A DNA stretch of 64,000 nt from Tullyiplasma multilocale ATCC 49900 (GCF_000483165.1 NZ_AXXW01000005.1:1-64000); one strand, 5' to 3'. Shown: positions 51,135-61,296, numbered from the stretch's first letter. Numbers and translations are program-made. The notes: generated by a model not told the origin, from the sequence alone.

Positions 51135-51753
51135 ATTTTGTCATGATGCAAATAATGTTTTTATTTGTTTCAATTTCTGGATTTTGGTACGGAATAAATG
51201 CATTAGATATACAAGTATTTTCATACTGGCTGAACACTAAATTTTCAGCATTATATTTCATATTTCGTATAGAAATGTTTGTTTTTTCATAAGCATAAAA
51301 ACTTATGAAAGTTTTGTTTTGGTAATTATTAAAATCAAGAGTTGTTAAACCTTTATTTATTCTGAACATTGTTGTTTCATCATTCATGAAATGGATTCCA
51401 TATTTGAATATAAGGTTGAATATCGAAATATTCTTATCAAATCTTTTTGTCGGATTTGCGACAAAGATTATTTTTTGATGTTCAATTTCGAGAGCTCTTA
51501 ATATAGCTATTTCTCCATCTAATAAATCTTTATCAACTTCAAGGATTTCAAAACTTTTAGCATTAGTTTTGATTAATTCCAATTCTTCAGGGATAACCTT
51601 ATCAAAATCAGCAATTGCTAAATCTATTTTGATCCCCTTTTCAATAAGGTCTAAACATCCACGTTCAACTCCAACAATGTAATTTGAATCACTATTAAAA
51701 ATAGAATAATCAATATTTGTTTTGGCAGTAACTATTAAGATATTCTTAATCAT
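51133..51753 (-). CDS. thiN: Thiamine pyrophosphokinase
   Basis: 206 residues. ThiN signature parts: 'YIVGVERGCLDLIEKGIKIDLAIADFDKV' (~25-53, cf. DgG...L...g..pd..iGDFDS) and 'LEVDKDLLDGEIAILRAL' (~71-88, cf. KDxTDxExAl). The C-terminal half is the beta-sandwich dimer domain. It makes TPP from thiamine. The start overlaps the end of rpe by 8 nt, in the rsgA-rpe-thiN run standard in Firmicutes. Confidence 0.9.
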   Translation of the reverse strand: MIKNILIVTAKTNIDYSIFNSDSNYIVGVERGCLDLIEKGIKIDLAIADFDKVIPEELELIKTNAKSFEILEVDKDLLDGEIAILRALEIEHQKIIFVANPTKRFDKNISIFNLIFKYGIHFMNDETTMFRINKGLTTLDFNNYQNKTFISFYAYEKTNISIRNMKYNAENLVFSQYENTCISNAFIPYQNPEIETNKNIICIMTK

Positions 51754-52420
51754 TATTTATCAAATCCTTTGCTCTGCTTTCGAATTCTTCTGATCCAAAT
51801 AAGTAGCTTCCGGCCACCAACATATCTACTCCAGCTTTTTTAGCAAGTCGTGAAGTATGTTCATTTATACCACCATCAATTTCAATTATGAAATCAAGAT
51901 TATTTGTATCTCTTATTTTTACAAGTTGTTCAATTTTTGAAAGAGATACATCCATGAAACTTTGTCCACCAAATCCTGGTTCAACACTCATTACAAGAAT
52001 ATTTCCAACTTCTGAAAGATATGGTAACACGGCGTCAACTTTAGTTTTAGGTGAAATAGCTAACGATGGGATGATATTATTGTCATTACAAATTTCTATA
52101 AAAGTTTCAGTTTCCTCTTTTGACATTGATTCAATATGCATAGTCATCATTTTTGGTTTCAATTTTATGTACTCTACAAAAAAATCTTCAAATGGATTTG
52201 TTTTAACTTTTACCATAAAATGAATATCTATGTTTATGTCAGAATTATCTGTGATATCCTTTAAAATCTTTGACCCGAAAGTTAAGTTAGGAACAAAATC
52301 AAAGTCCATTACATCATAATGAATTCATTCAATTCCTGATTCTTGACATAATTTGATATCGCTTTTTAAATCATAGAAATTGGCACTTAGTACACTTGGT
52401 GCGATAATATATTTTTTCAT
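51746..52420 (-). CDS. rpe: Ribulose-phosphate 3-epimerase
   Basis: 224-residue TIM barrel. 'APSVLSANFYDLKSDI' (~7-22), 'WIHYDVMDFDFVPNLTFG' (~32-49, catalytic Asp and metal ligands), 'IDIHFMV' (~64-70, in place of the usual LDVHLM), 'VMSVEPGFGGQSFMD' (~140-154) and 'IEIDGGINEHTS' (~172-183). It interconverts Ru5P and Xu5P in the non-oxidative pentose pathway. One UGA Trp (IEWIHYD). The ATG overlaps the rsgA stop (TAATG). Confidence 0.94.
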
Positions 52421-53316
52421 TAGTATTTACCTCTCCTATTCTTTAATTCCTCATACATTTTTACATAATCATTATAGATGAAGCTCGGAACTTCACCATC
52501 TTTAACAGCATCTTTAACAGCACATTTAATTTCATTAATATGTTTGCAATCAACAAACTTACACATGTTTCTATATTGAGAAAGTATTTTAAATGAGTAT
52601 AAAATATCTTCAATCTCAATATCTTGTAAATCAAATGATGAAAATCCTGGCGTATCTGCAATTAAGATATTTTCTGGTAGGTTATATAATTCAACTGATG
52701 TTGTTGTATGCCTACCACGATTAAGATTTTTAGAAATTTCTTGTGTTTTAATTTGTTCTTCCATTTCAAGGAAATTATTCAATGTCGATGACTTACCAGC
52801 TCCAGTTTGACCCGTGAATACAGAGATTTTATTCTCTAAAATATCTTTTAGTCTATCAAGTTGATCTTTTTGAGGATTGGTATTATCCATAATAATGACT
52901 TCATAACCAATTTTTGAATATTCCTCAATCTTTGCTCATACCTCATCATAGTATTTTGTTTCAACCAACAAATCTTTTTTAGTAAAAACTAAGACTGGTT
53001 TAATATTTTTAACCTCAAGCATAGCAATATATTTATTCAAAATATAAGATGCAAAAAGGGGTTCATACAAAGCTGTTACTATAATAACTTGATCAACATT
53101 AACGATTTTAGGACGATATAATTCTGTTTTTCTTTCTTCAATAGAAGTTATATAAACGTGCCCTTTTTCTTCATCAATCATTTCACAAACCACAAAATCA
53201 CCGACACAAGGTTTATTTTCTCTTTTTAAATTTCCTTTGGCTTGGGCTTCGAAAATTTTCCCCTCTGATAATACTAGACTTATTGAACTATCTATTTTAA
53301 TTATGATACCTTTCAT
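52420..53316 (-). CDS. rsgA: Ribosome small subunit-dependent GTPase RsgA
   Basis: 298 residues: OB fold (~1-65), circularly permuted GTPase (G4 'VFTKKDLL' ~110-117 before G1 'FTGQTGAGKSSTLNNF' ~168-183 and G3 'ADTPGFSSFDL' ~221-231) and a zinc knuckle Cys252-x4-Cys257-x-His259-x5-Cys265. It assists 30S maturation. One UGA Trp. Its SD (TAGGAGA) overlaps the prkC stop, and its stop overlaps rpe. Confidence 0.95.
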
Positions 53317-53323
53317 ATTTCTC

Positions 53324-54454
53324 CTAACTTACCAATAAAACTATTGCAAACGTTAAAACAAGTGTTGTTACCGCAGCAAATACTGGTATTGTAAATTTTC
53401 AATTAAATTTTTTTATGAATTTCTTGTACTGATAATCCTTGTCACTTTTCATAACATTCTTTTGATCTTTATCAGTTATGAACATCTCAATGTTATTTTC
53501 TTTAACATTAGGATTATTTTTAACTTCTCTTAAATCTTTCAAGAACTCTTCGAAGCTTTGATATCTTTTAGTATAGTCTTTAGCTAAACATTTCATAATA
53601 ATGTTATCTAGTGCTTGTGGGATATTTCTATTGAAAACTTTCGGTCTGACAATTTGCTCTTTGTAATGTTTATTTGCAAAAACTATTTTCTTTTCATTAA
53701 GCTGATCTTTCGCCTTATCATTCAATGAATAAATATTGAATAGTTGAGTACCAGTAGCATTCTCATACAACATAACTCCAACAGAATAGATATCTGATTG
53801 AAATTTATAATCATTCGGGCTCAAGTATTGTTCTGGTGAAGAATATCTTGGAGTACCTTGGAAACCAGTTGAAGTAGTATGGTTCGATAACATATCAACA
53901 ATCTTTGAAATTCCAAAGTCAGAGATTTTAACAATAGAATCTTCTGTCACTAAAATATTTTGTGGTTTAACATCTCTATGATAAATCCCAGCATCATGGA
54001 TTTCTTGCATACCAGTACCAATCATGTCATAGAAATAAAGAATTTCTTCTAAAGACATTGAGGGATATGGGCTAAATTTTTTAGACATATCTGCAGCACC
54101 TTCAACCAAATCAATTACCATGTAAAACATTCCGTTTCATTCATTGAAATCTACAAGACTAATAACGTTTTTACTAAAGGCAAATTTTGCAAATGCCTCT
54201 TTTTCTATTTCGATACTTTGTTTTGTAGATTCAGATGAAAGATTGATATTAGAAATAACTTTTACTGCCACAAAGTGAGCATCTTTCTTTGTTGTCTTTG
54301 TATCTAAAGCTTTATAAACTTTAGCATTTCCACCTTCACCAATTGTCGCTAATATTTGATATCTGTTGTCGATCAAATCACCAACTTTTACAGTTGGTTG
54401 TTCAATCTTCTTATCAGAATTTACTGCCACATTTGGATTTTTGATGTTTTCCAT
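53324..54454 (-). CDS. prkC: Membrane-anchored Ser/Thr protein kinase (PrkC type)
   Basis: 376 residues. Kinase domain ~30-310: 'IGEGGNAKVYKALD' (Gly loop), Lys65 (FVAVKVI), 'YHRDVKPQNILV' (His159/Asp161), 'DFGISK' (Asp179), 'GTPRYSSPEQYLS' (activation/APE-like). A Lys-rich linker leads to one C-terminal membrane helix (~352-374). There are no extracellular PASTA repeats, consistent with a bacterium without peptidoglycan. It pairs with the PP2C phosphatase immediately upstream (1 nt apart) and with rsgA downstream. Two UGA Trp codons. Confidence 0.94.
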
Positions 54455-54455
54455 A

Positions 54456-55214
54456 TTAAGATACCTCTATCATTAAAATTGATAAATTATCAGTTGATAA
54501 ATTTCCCTTAGCATAATCAACCAAATCCTGACATTTACGCTTTAATTTTTCGTTTGATTCAACAATTTCTTTAAGAGTCTCTTCATCGACATAATCGTGA
54601 ATTCCATCAGTTGTTAAAAAATACAAACCTTTAGGTTCCTTTATTAAATATGTATCAATTTTAAGAGTTTTATTCGGTCCCAAAGCTGAAGTTAAAACTT
54701 TTCAATAAGTAACTTCGTTAAAACGAGCTCCAAAAGCACCCTCTTGGTTAATTTTATTACGCTCTTCTTCAGGAGTTGAGTTTCATAAATTTTGATCTTT
54801 TGTTATTTGATAAACTTTATCATTTGTATATTTGTAAGTTCTTGAGTCCCCAACGTTAATTACATAACCTTGATTATTCGCGAATAAAACAGCAGTTAGA
54901 GTTGTTCCCATATCTAAAGTTTCTTCTCTTTCAGAAGCATGCATCTTCATCGAAATCAGAATACTTTCTATACATTCTCTTAATCATTTATTAATTTCTT
55001 CTTTAGTTTTATTTGAAAAAGTTTCTTCTTTGAATAATTCAATGAATTTTTTAACAGCGATTTTAGACGCCACATCACCGTGCGCATGTCCACCCATACC
55101 ATCACAAACTATCCCGAATAAATCTCCATCTTTATTTTTTTCAAAACCTAGATAATCTTGATTACTCTTTCTGTAGTTACCAATATCAGATATTTCAGCT
55201 ACTTTATACTTCAT
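54456..55214 (-). CDS. prpC: PP2C-family protein phosphatase (PrpC/Stp)
   Basis: 252 residues. 'ISDIGNYRKSNQDYLGF' (~8-24), 'GIVCDGMGGHAHGDVASKIA' (~34-53, metal Asp38), 'GYVINVGDSRTYKY' (~115-128), 'FLTTDGIHDYV' (~198-208) and the final 'STDNLSILMIEV' (metal Asp) are the PPM motifs. It removes phosphates placed by the adjacent kinase. Five UGA Trp codons. First of prpC-prkC-rsgA-rpe-thiN. Confidence 0.94.
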
Positions 55215-55263
55215 GTCATTACCAATCCTTCAATACAATGATTTTATCATTTAAACCCCTTCT

Positions 55264-56679
55264 TTATGACTTTTCGTCATCATTTTTATTGAACTTTTTC
55301 TTTTTGAAAAATAGGATAATAATCGCTATCAAAGATAGTATCGAAGCTATAGAAAGTATGATATATGGCTTTATTCCTTTGGATTCTTTCTGTTCAGGAA
55401 TTATAGGTTTGTCATCTTCAGGATTGGTTTGTTCAGGTTGTTGGGGAATGCCTTGCTCAGGTGGTTCAGGAACAATCTCAACTGGTGGTTCAGGAACAAT
55501 CTCAACTGGTGGTTCAGGAACAATCTCAACTGGTGGTTCAGGAATGATTGGATTAGGCAAGATTTCAGTTGGTGGTTCAGGGGTACTTGGTTCAATTTGT
55601 TCTGGTTGTTCGGGTTCAACATATTTATAGACCCTAAAAGAGCGTTCTCCTTTTACATACATTTCATAACCAGCTTTTGGAACTATTTCCCATAAATCAT
55701 CTTTTACATTATTTAGATTTAGGATATCTTCAAAAAGATATCTATGTCTGACTTGTTCTAGTATGGTATTACTATTTATTTCCCCATCAACGGTAATTTG
55801 ATCAAAGAAATAAATCCTTTCTATAGTTAATTCTTGGTAAATTTTTAGATTAATCTTCGGAATCTTCACTTCTTTCAATTCAGCGGTTGAATTCATCATC
55901 TTACTTCTTCCAAGCTCAATCTTTTCATTGATTATCATCCCCGGTTTAAGATATAACAAATCTTCTTTTATATAGTCATTCAATTCAGGATATTGAAAAT
56001 ACTTACTAAACTGCAGTTCCGAAATGCCTTTTTTATTAATTTCACGTTTAAGACTTTCTTTAATTTTTCGTTCAAAATCAATTAAATCAATATCTGAATA
56101 ATTGTAGGTAATAGATACTTCGATATCTTGAACTTTTCTAAAATCTAATGTTGGTGTAAAGCTAAACAATATATTTTTAACTTCTATTTCCTTCTTATAG
56201 ATTGACATACCTGTTTGTATTTTTTTGTCTTGGTTGTGTATCTTCTCATGAATAATTATCTTGTAATCAGCTTTAAATTCTATAAACATATTCCTTTGTA
56301 TTGGAGCATTTATATACATATTCAAATATTGGACTCAAGTTTTTCTGATTATAAAAGGCATTCGTTCTTGAAATTTTGTATTTTCAGAAAAGTTTACACT
56401 ATACGAATCTTTGTTTTCGGTTAGTCCTCCATGACCTCAGAGTTTAACTATATAGTCCATTTTAAAAGTCAAATTAAACCCCTTATTGATTAGGTCGATT
56501 GTCTTCTTGGGTGGAGTTATCTCTATTTTTTGATCATAGTTTTGAGTGGTTGGAAATTGATATTTACTATCATTGACTATTTTAATTTCTTTGTCAGCAT
56601 AATGATTGATAGTTGGTTGCTCAATCAATGAGCTACCAACTAGATTTGTACATGTTAATAATATTTTAAAATTTTTCAT
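55264..56679 (-). CDS. Proline-rich cell-wall-less surface protein with C-terminal membrane anchor
   Basis: 471 residues, not a known family. The N-terminus (MKNFKILLTCTNLVGSSL) is a short signal-like segment with a Cys at 10. A beta-rich body (~60-350) carries 'IYKKEIEVKNILFSFTPTLDF' and 'RSKMMNSTAELKEVKIPKINLKIYQELT'. It is followed by a Pro/Glu stalk (~355-425) with perfect PEPPVEIV octapeptides, then one membrane helix (~434-455) and a KKKK cytoplasmic end. It looks like a type I anchored stalk protein. Two UGA Trp codons. It sits between rsmB and prpC, where the conserved block usually continues without interruption, and carries the shared upstream element at 56686-56717. Confidence 0.83.
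55460..55543 (-). repeat. 24-bp in-frame tandem repeat (PEPPVEIV)
   Basis: Three perfect copies of a 24-bp unit (plus strand begins GGTGGTTCAGGAACAATCTC) plus a partial fourth. Copy changes would alter the stalk by eight residues per unit. Confidence 0.88.
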
Positions 56680-56685
56680 ATTCAC

Positions 56686-56717
56686 CTCATATAGTATTAG
56701 GAGAAAATTAAAAAAAA
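56686..56717 (-). promoter_or_regulatory. Copy 2 of the shared upstream element
   Basis: The plus strand reads CTCATATAGTATTAGGAGAA, and on the minus strand it runs straight into the SD GAGGTG, ending 7 nt before the 56679 start. It directly follows the rsmB terminator. Confidence 0.6.
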
Positions 56718-56733
56718 TGCCCTTAGGCATTTT
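56714..56733 (-). terminator. Terminator of rsmD-gmk-rsmB
   Basis: AAAATGCC CTTA GGCATTTT, an 8-bp stem containing the rsmB stop codon, followed on the minus strand by a T run. Confidence 0.86.
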
Positions 56734-57991
56734 TAATTATTTTACAAATGTAGAAACCATCGGTATTATTTTCAAACCCAAATAATTGTGTTTCACTAAT
56801 TATTTCCATATTTGGATATTTATTAATAAATTTAAGAATTTGGTTTTGATTCTCGTCCTTATTGATCGAGCACGTTGAATAAACCATCTCTCCACCAATT
56901 TTAAGGTTCTTATAAGCTGTATCTAGGAGTTTTTCTTGTAACTCAACTATTTCACTTAAAGCCGCTTTACTGATGTTGTTAAATTTGATTTCAGGTTTAC
57001 GTTTCAAGACTCCAAATCCTGAACAAGGAGCATCTAATAAAATATAATCAAAATATTCAGGTTGATTAATTAAAGTGGCATCTCCTGCTTTTAAAACGGT
57101 GTTTGTTACATTCAATCTATCGATGTTTTGTTGGATTAACTTTATTTTATTTTCACTGATTTCATAACCTGTTAATTCTCCAGTGTTATTCATGATTGCA
57201 GCAAGATGAGTAAGTTTACCACCTGGTGCAGAACACATATCCAAGACTTTAGAATCTAATTTAGGTTCTAAAGTACCAGCCACTAAAATTGAAGCAGGAT
57301 CTTGAATAGTGATCAAACCTTCTTTGTAAAGGTTTGATTTAACAATTGGGAATTTTGAAATTAAACAATCCTTAATACCACTTTCTTCAAGTTGGTATTC
57401 TTCTTGATATTTATCTAAAAATTCTGCAGTAGATATTTTTAAAGTATTAACTCTAAAACTGATAGGTGGTTTTTTATTTGAATCCAAGCAAATTTGGATT
57501 GCGTTTTCTAAACCGTAATCTTTTCTTGTTTTTTCAAATAAGAAGAATGGATATCCGTTTTCGATACACATTTTTTTATAACCATCTTTAACATCTATTT
57601 CAAAGAATTCATCACCTTCACGAAGAACTCTCTGCAAACAGGCATTAGTTAGTCCTGCGAATTTTGGATTGATTGATTTTGCAATATTTACAGCTTCATT
57701 AACGATTGCATAATGTGGGATTGTAGTTAAAAACTTGATTTGATAAATACTCATCCATAAAACTATTTGTAGTTCAATTGGAGTTCTTTTTGGATCAACC
57801 ATTTTGCTTGTCAAGTATTCTAAATATAATTTATATGTTATAGTTCCGTGAACAATTGCAAACACAAGGTTTTTGAATTTATCTTCAATATTTTTATTAG
57901 AGACTTCATTTAATAAGATATTTGAAAAAGATTTGTTGATAAATACTTTTTTTAAAATATCTCAACTTAATTTTCGTGAATTATTATTCAT
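56723..57991 (-). CDS. rsmB: 16S rRNA m5C967 methyltransferase RsmB
   Basis: 422 residues. N-terminal NusB-like RNA-binding domain (~1-150) and Rossmann methyltransferase: 'LDMCSAPGGKLTHLAAIM' (SAM loop, ~236-253), 'YILLDAPCSGFGVLKRKPEIKF' (~300-321, PC motif) and 'MVYSTCSINKDENQ' (~354-367, catalytic TC). One UGA Trp near the N-terminus. The start overlaps the gmk end by 8 nt. It modifies 16S rRNA in 30S biogenesis. Confidence 0.94.
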
Positions 57992-58877
57992 TACATCCTT
58001 TTTTCTGATCAATACTAAAGAAGTTAATTCTGAACATTAATCTTTGGATTTGTCCAATAACGTATTCTTTGTCTGCTAATTTTTTAAAGTCCCCGTGTCC
58101 TAACACTTTGTGATAACATTGTTCAGTTAAAATTTCAATTAAGTTTGCTTCTGCATCGAAATCTTCTGCTTCTTCAATTTCTTCGGCATCATCAGCTAAT
58201 AACTTAACATTTGCTTCTCAGTTTTCAACAAAGAATTGATAACTTTCTTTTACAATTTCAGTTACCATTTCATTTAATTTTTGATACATTGTTTTACCAT
58301 TTGGTTCTGCTGCATTTTCGTGTTCTAAAATATCGGTAATTTTAGCAACGGCGTTTTCCACACTGTCATTTTCAACAACATATTGGTAATTGTGTTTTAA
58401 CGGAATTTCTAACATCGCCTTATCTAAACGCGCTTTTAAAGTTTCTTCACTTTCAGATTTACGTCCAGCAATTCTATTTGCTAATTCTGTTAAAGTTGGC
58501 GGCATTAAGAAAATTGATAAAACATCTTTTTCATTTTTTAAAACTTGTGTTGCACCATCAACTTCAATTTCTAAAATAACATTTTTACCTTTTTCCATTT
58601 GTTCTTCAACGTATTTTCTTGGTGTACCATATGCATTACCAACAAAGTGTGCATATTCAATTAATTCTTTTTTAACAATTGCTTCAGCAAATTCTTGTTC
58701 ACTCACAAAGAAATAATGAACTCCATCGATTTCACCATTTCTTGGTTGACGTGTTGTCATAGAAACTGAATATTCTAAATTTAAGTGAGGGTCTTCACGT
58801 AAAACATTGTTAACGCTCCCTTTTCCAACACCACTCGGTCCTGAAATAATAACCATTCTACCTTTTCTTTGTCCCAT
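57984..58877 (-). CDS. gmk: Guanylate kinase with ~80-residue C-terminal extension
   Basis: 297 residues. The kinase core (~1-205): 'IISGPSGVGKGSVNNVL' (P-loop), 'SVSMTTRQPRNGEIDGVHYFFVS' (GMP binding), 'EIEVDGATQVLKN' (~100-112) and 'RLDKAMLEIPLKHNYQYVVEND' (lid region). Usual bacterial Gmk is ~205-210 residues; here an acidic extension follows after a UGA Trp ('LLADDAEEIEEAEDFDAEANLIEILTEQCYHKVLG', then a basic end). The extension continues in frame until it overlaps rsmB. GAGGT before the start. Function of the tail unknown. Confidence 0.93.
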
Positions 58878-58878
58878 A

Positions 58879-59439
58879 TTAACCTCTTTCCAATCTGAAG
58901 AAATACATATTCTTCGTTTTATATTCTTTGTGTTTTAGTAATTTAAATTCTTTAATTTGTTCTAAATCTAATGCTTTTTCAGATTCAACAATTACAATAG
59001 CTCAGTTATTTGCTAAATTGTAATCAACAACTTTATTAAAAAAGTTATAGTAATATTCAACCTCTTTAAATGGTGGATCTAAATAGAACAAATCAAACTT
59101 ACTGTCCTTAATATTAAATAAGTCTAAAAGATCACTATAATCTTTTTCATACAATGTGAAGTTTGAAGGATGAATTCCCTTTAAGTTTTCTTTAATCACA
59201 CTCATAGCATAACGAGAATTATCGTTAATGTAAGCGTGTTCAATACCTCTTGAAAGACCTTCAATAGATAGCGCTCCACTACCCCCGAATAAATCTAATG
59301 ATTTCTTACCATCGAAAATAAAATAGTTATTTAAGATATTAAACATATCTTCTTTCATTCTTGCAGTTGTTGGTCTTGTGTTATCCCCTTCAAGGGCATA
59401 AAGTCTTCTTCCGCGATATTTTCCACTAATAACAATCAT
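58879..59439 (-). CDS. rsmD: 16S rRNA m2G966 methyltransferase RsmD
   Basis: 186 residues. 'ISGKYRGRRLYALEGDNTRPTTARMKEDMFNIL' at the N-terminus is the RsmD hallmark. 'KSLDLFGGSGALSIEGLSRG' (~45-64) is the SAM motif and 'FDLFYLDPPFKEVEYY' (~115-130) the DPPF catalytic motif. One UGA Trp. It is separated by 1 nt from gmk. Confidence 0.95.
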
Positions 59440-59512
59440 TTAATTCACCCCTAGTCACATTTATATTAGATTAATTATAACAAAATCCAACCTTATTTTG
59501 CCATTAATCTTT

Positions 59513-59520
59513 GTTATAAT
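59513..59520 (+). promoter_or_regulatory. Extended -10 promoter of def
   Basis: TGTTATAAT-type element (TG, one base, perfect TATAAT at 59515-59520), 26 nt before the def start. Confidence 0.65.
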
Positions 59521-59545
59521 ATTTTTATATAAAAGAGGTAATGAA

Positions 59546-60151
59546 ATGAAACTAAATGATAATACAGAATTATTCCAAACAGAAATTCCATCAAACAAAT
59601 GACTGACAAAAGATACTGATAAAGAAGTAATCCGTGCAGTTAGTGTTGATGTGGCAGACCCAGAAAATTTAACTCCAGAAGAAGAATTGGTAATGCATAA
59701 ATTAATCGACTTTACACGTTATTCTCAAGATGCTGAACTAAACAAAGAAGATGGTCATGATTATCTAAGACCAGCAGTTGGATTGGCAGCTCCACAAATT
59801 GGTGCAAATATTAATATGTACTATATTCGCTTTGATCTTGGTGAAGAGAAAGAAGAATATGCGATGATTAATGCAAAAATAACAAGCAAAAGTAAACAGA
59901 TAACAGCTCTTGATGATGGTGAAGGTTGTTTAAGTGTTGATGTTGATCACGAAGGAATTGTTCCCAGAGCTTATAAAGTTGTTGTTGAAGGTTATGATTA
60001 TATAACTAAAGAATATGTTCAATTAACAATGAGACATTATCGAGCAATTGTTTTCCAACACGAAACAGAACACAATGAAGGTCATTTATACTACGATAGA
60101 ATTAACACTTCTGATCGCTGAAAAACTGAAAAAGATTGAATTTTAATATAA
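59546..60151 (+). CDS. def: Peptide deformylase
   Basis: 201 residues. All three metal motifs are present: GLAAPQIG (~79-86), EGCLS (~126-130, Cys ligand) and QHETEH (~171-176, HExxH). Removes the formyl group from nascent N-terminal Met. The start at 59546 follows AAAGAGGTA; an ATG five bases earlier is out of frame. Three UGA Trp codons. Monocistronic. Confidence 0.95.
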
Positions 60152-60154
60152 TAG

Positions 60155-60176
60155 AAAACACCCCGTGGGGTGTTTT
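60155..60176. terminator. Terminator of def
   Basis: AAAACACCC CGTG GGGTGTTTT, a 9-bp GC-rich stem; may also serve the convergent 49-residue gene. Confidence 0.88.
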
Positions 60177-60192
60177 TCTAGGTAAATTTGAT

Positions 60193-60342
60193 TTAGTTAA
60201 TTTTTTCATTTATTTCATCTATTATTGTCTCGATATTATTTATTGTTCATTCTGAACTACTAGTATTAGTATTAATATCGTCCAATAAACCTTTTATTTC
60301 TTTTATTTCTTGCATAAATAATGTAAATTGTTCTTGATTCAT
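60193..60342 (-). CDS. 49-residue protein of the coiled-coil group
   Basis: A very short gene starting MNQEQFTLFMQEIKEIKGLLDDI and ending IIDEINEKIN; one UGA Trp at residue 33. AAGAGG before the ATG at 60342. Its beginning is like the MSDQQF and MTQNQF segments that start the coiled-coil parts of the two longer paralogues, and the shared upstream element precedes it (60379-60404). It may be a truncated or minimal family member. No function assigned. Confidence 0.6.
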
Positions 60343-60378
60343 AAAAACCTCTTTTCTAAGGATTGAATAGAAATCCAA

Positions 60379-60404
60379 CCTCATATAGTTTTAGGAAAAA
60401 AATT
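60379..60404 (-). promoter_or_regulatory. Copy 3 of the shared upstream element
   Basis: The plus strand reads CTCATATAGTTTTAGGAAAA, differing by one base in the core from the copy before the 56679 gene. It lies 37 nt upstream of the 60342 start. Confidence 0.6.
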
Positions 60405-60840
60405 AAACAATTAACTCTTCTATGCCAAAAACTTTTTTATTTAATTTGATAATAGCTTTTTTAACTATTACCATGTCATTTTTAAGTTCTTCCATATCGG
60501 CTTTCAATTCAGCAACATCCGCTTTCAATTCAGCAATGTCAGCTTTCATTTCAACGATGTCATCTTCTATTTTGTCCATTTTGCTATTCATTTCAAACTT
60601 AAGATCGGTAATCATTTTTGATAGTGCTTTGAATTGTTGATCACTCATTTTGTTATCTCCAATCTTTATATTCTCATCACCAAATTTTTTGGCTATTTTG
60701 GGAATTTTTGTTTTAATTTTATTTTTAGTTAAATCATCAAGGTTATTGATGATATTTAAGGTGTTTTCGTCAAATTCTAATTTGATTTCTTTATCACCAT
60801 CAAATGATATTCACAATAATTTGCTTCATATTTTTTTCAT
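60403..60840 (-). CDS. Coiled-coil protein, paralogue of the 2160-2519 gene
   Basis: 145 residues. N-terminal ~65 residues ('KIWSKLLWISFDGDKEIKLEFDENTLNIINNLDDL') resemble the N-terminus of the 2160-2519 protein (LFWFS...KEFLF...MINNL). Then 'MSDQQFKALSKMITDLK' leads to a heptad coiled coil (KADIAELKADVAELKADMEEL, ~105-130) and the shared end 'AIIKLNKKVFGIEELIV'. Two UGA Trp codons near the start. A shorter product from Met65 is possible. The SD is weak at the first ATG. Family unnamed; style similar to DUF16 proteins. Confidence 0.75.
60484..60560 (-). repeat. 21-bp heptad-coding repeats, second locus
   Basis: Successive 21-bp units (TTTCAATTCAGCAACATCCGC and variants on the plus strand) encode AELKADV-type heptads. 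Same length and design as the repeats at 2234-2302. Confidence 0.72.
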
Positions 60841-60866
60841 ATTGTATTTAGTACTTAATAGTACTT

Positions 60867-60893
60867 CCTCCAATATGTATTAGGAAAAAAATT
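60867..60893 (-). promoter_or_regulatory. Copy 4 of the shared upstream element
   Basis: The plus strand reads CTCCAATATGTATTAGGAAA, 27 nt upstream of the 60840 start. Confidence 0.55.
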
Positions 60894-61082
60894 CTAATCT
60901 GTCCGATTTTTGGGAATATTTTTATTTTTACGACATTCTACACAAACATCCCCTTCTTCTCCGATTTCAATTATTCTTAGACGTCTTTCTGCTTTGAATA
61001 ATCATTTTTCCAATTCTTCTATCCTTGAATTTGTCTGCTTAATTTCAGACTGTAAATAAAAAATGGGATCAAAATCTTTCAT
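60894..61082 (-). CDS. 62-residue protein with CxxC and coiled coil
   Basis: MKDFDPIFYLQSEIKQTN, then a helix 'RIEELEKWLFKAERRLRIIEI' (one UGA Trp), then 'GEEGDVCVECRKNKNIPKNRTD'. The single CxxC could bind metal as a dimer. It lies directly upstream of the shared element and the 60403-60840 gene, in the same direction. The SD is weak (GGAG 16 nt upstream), so it is a moderate-confidence gene. Confidence 0.5.
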
Positions 61083-61296
61083 TTTCTTATTTTCAACTCC
61101 AATTCTTATTTTATATCTCAGAGCGGTTTAACTTTTATTATCTTATATTTGTATTTCTTTTAAATATCTCAATATGTTATTAGCACATACATTTATTTAC
61201 ATTATAAATATTTTCTACCTTCATTGTATATGAATAATATCCAAAAATTAAGAGATTTTTTTAAAGAAAAACCAATGATTTTCTGTATAAATAATA

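Noticed and set aside
55460-55543. CRISPR-like direct repeats
   Set aside because: The 24-bp units are contiguous without spacers and encode a proline-rich peptide in frame; no cas genes are present.
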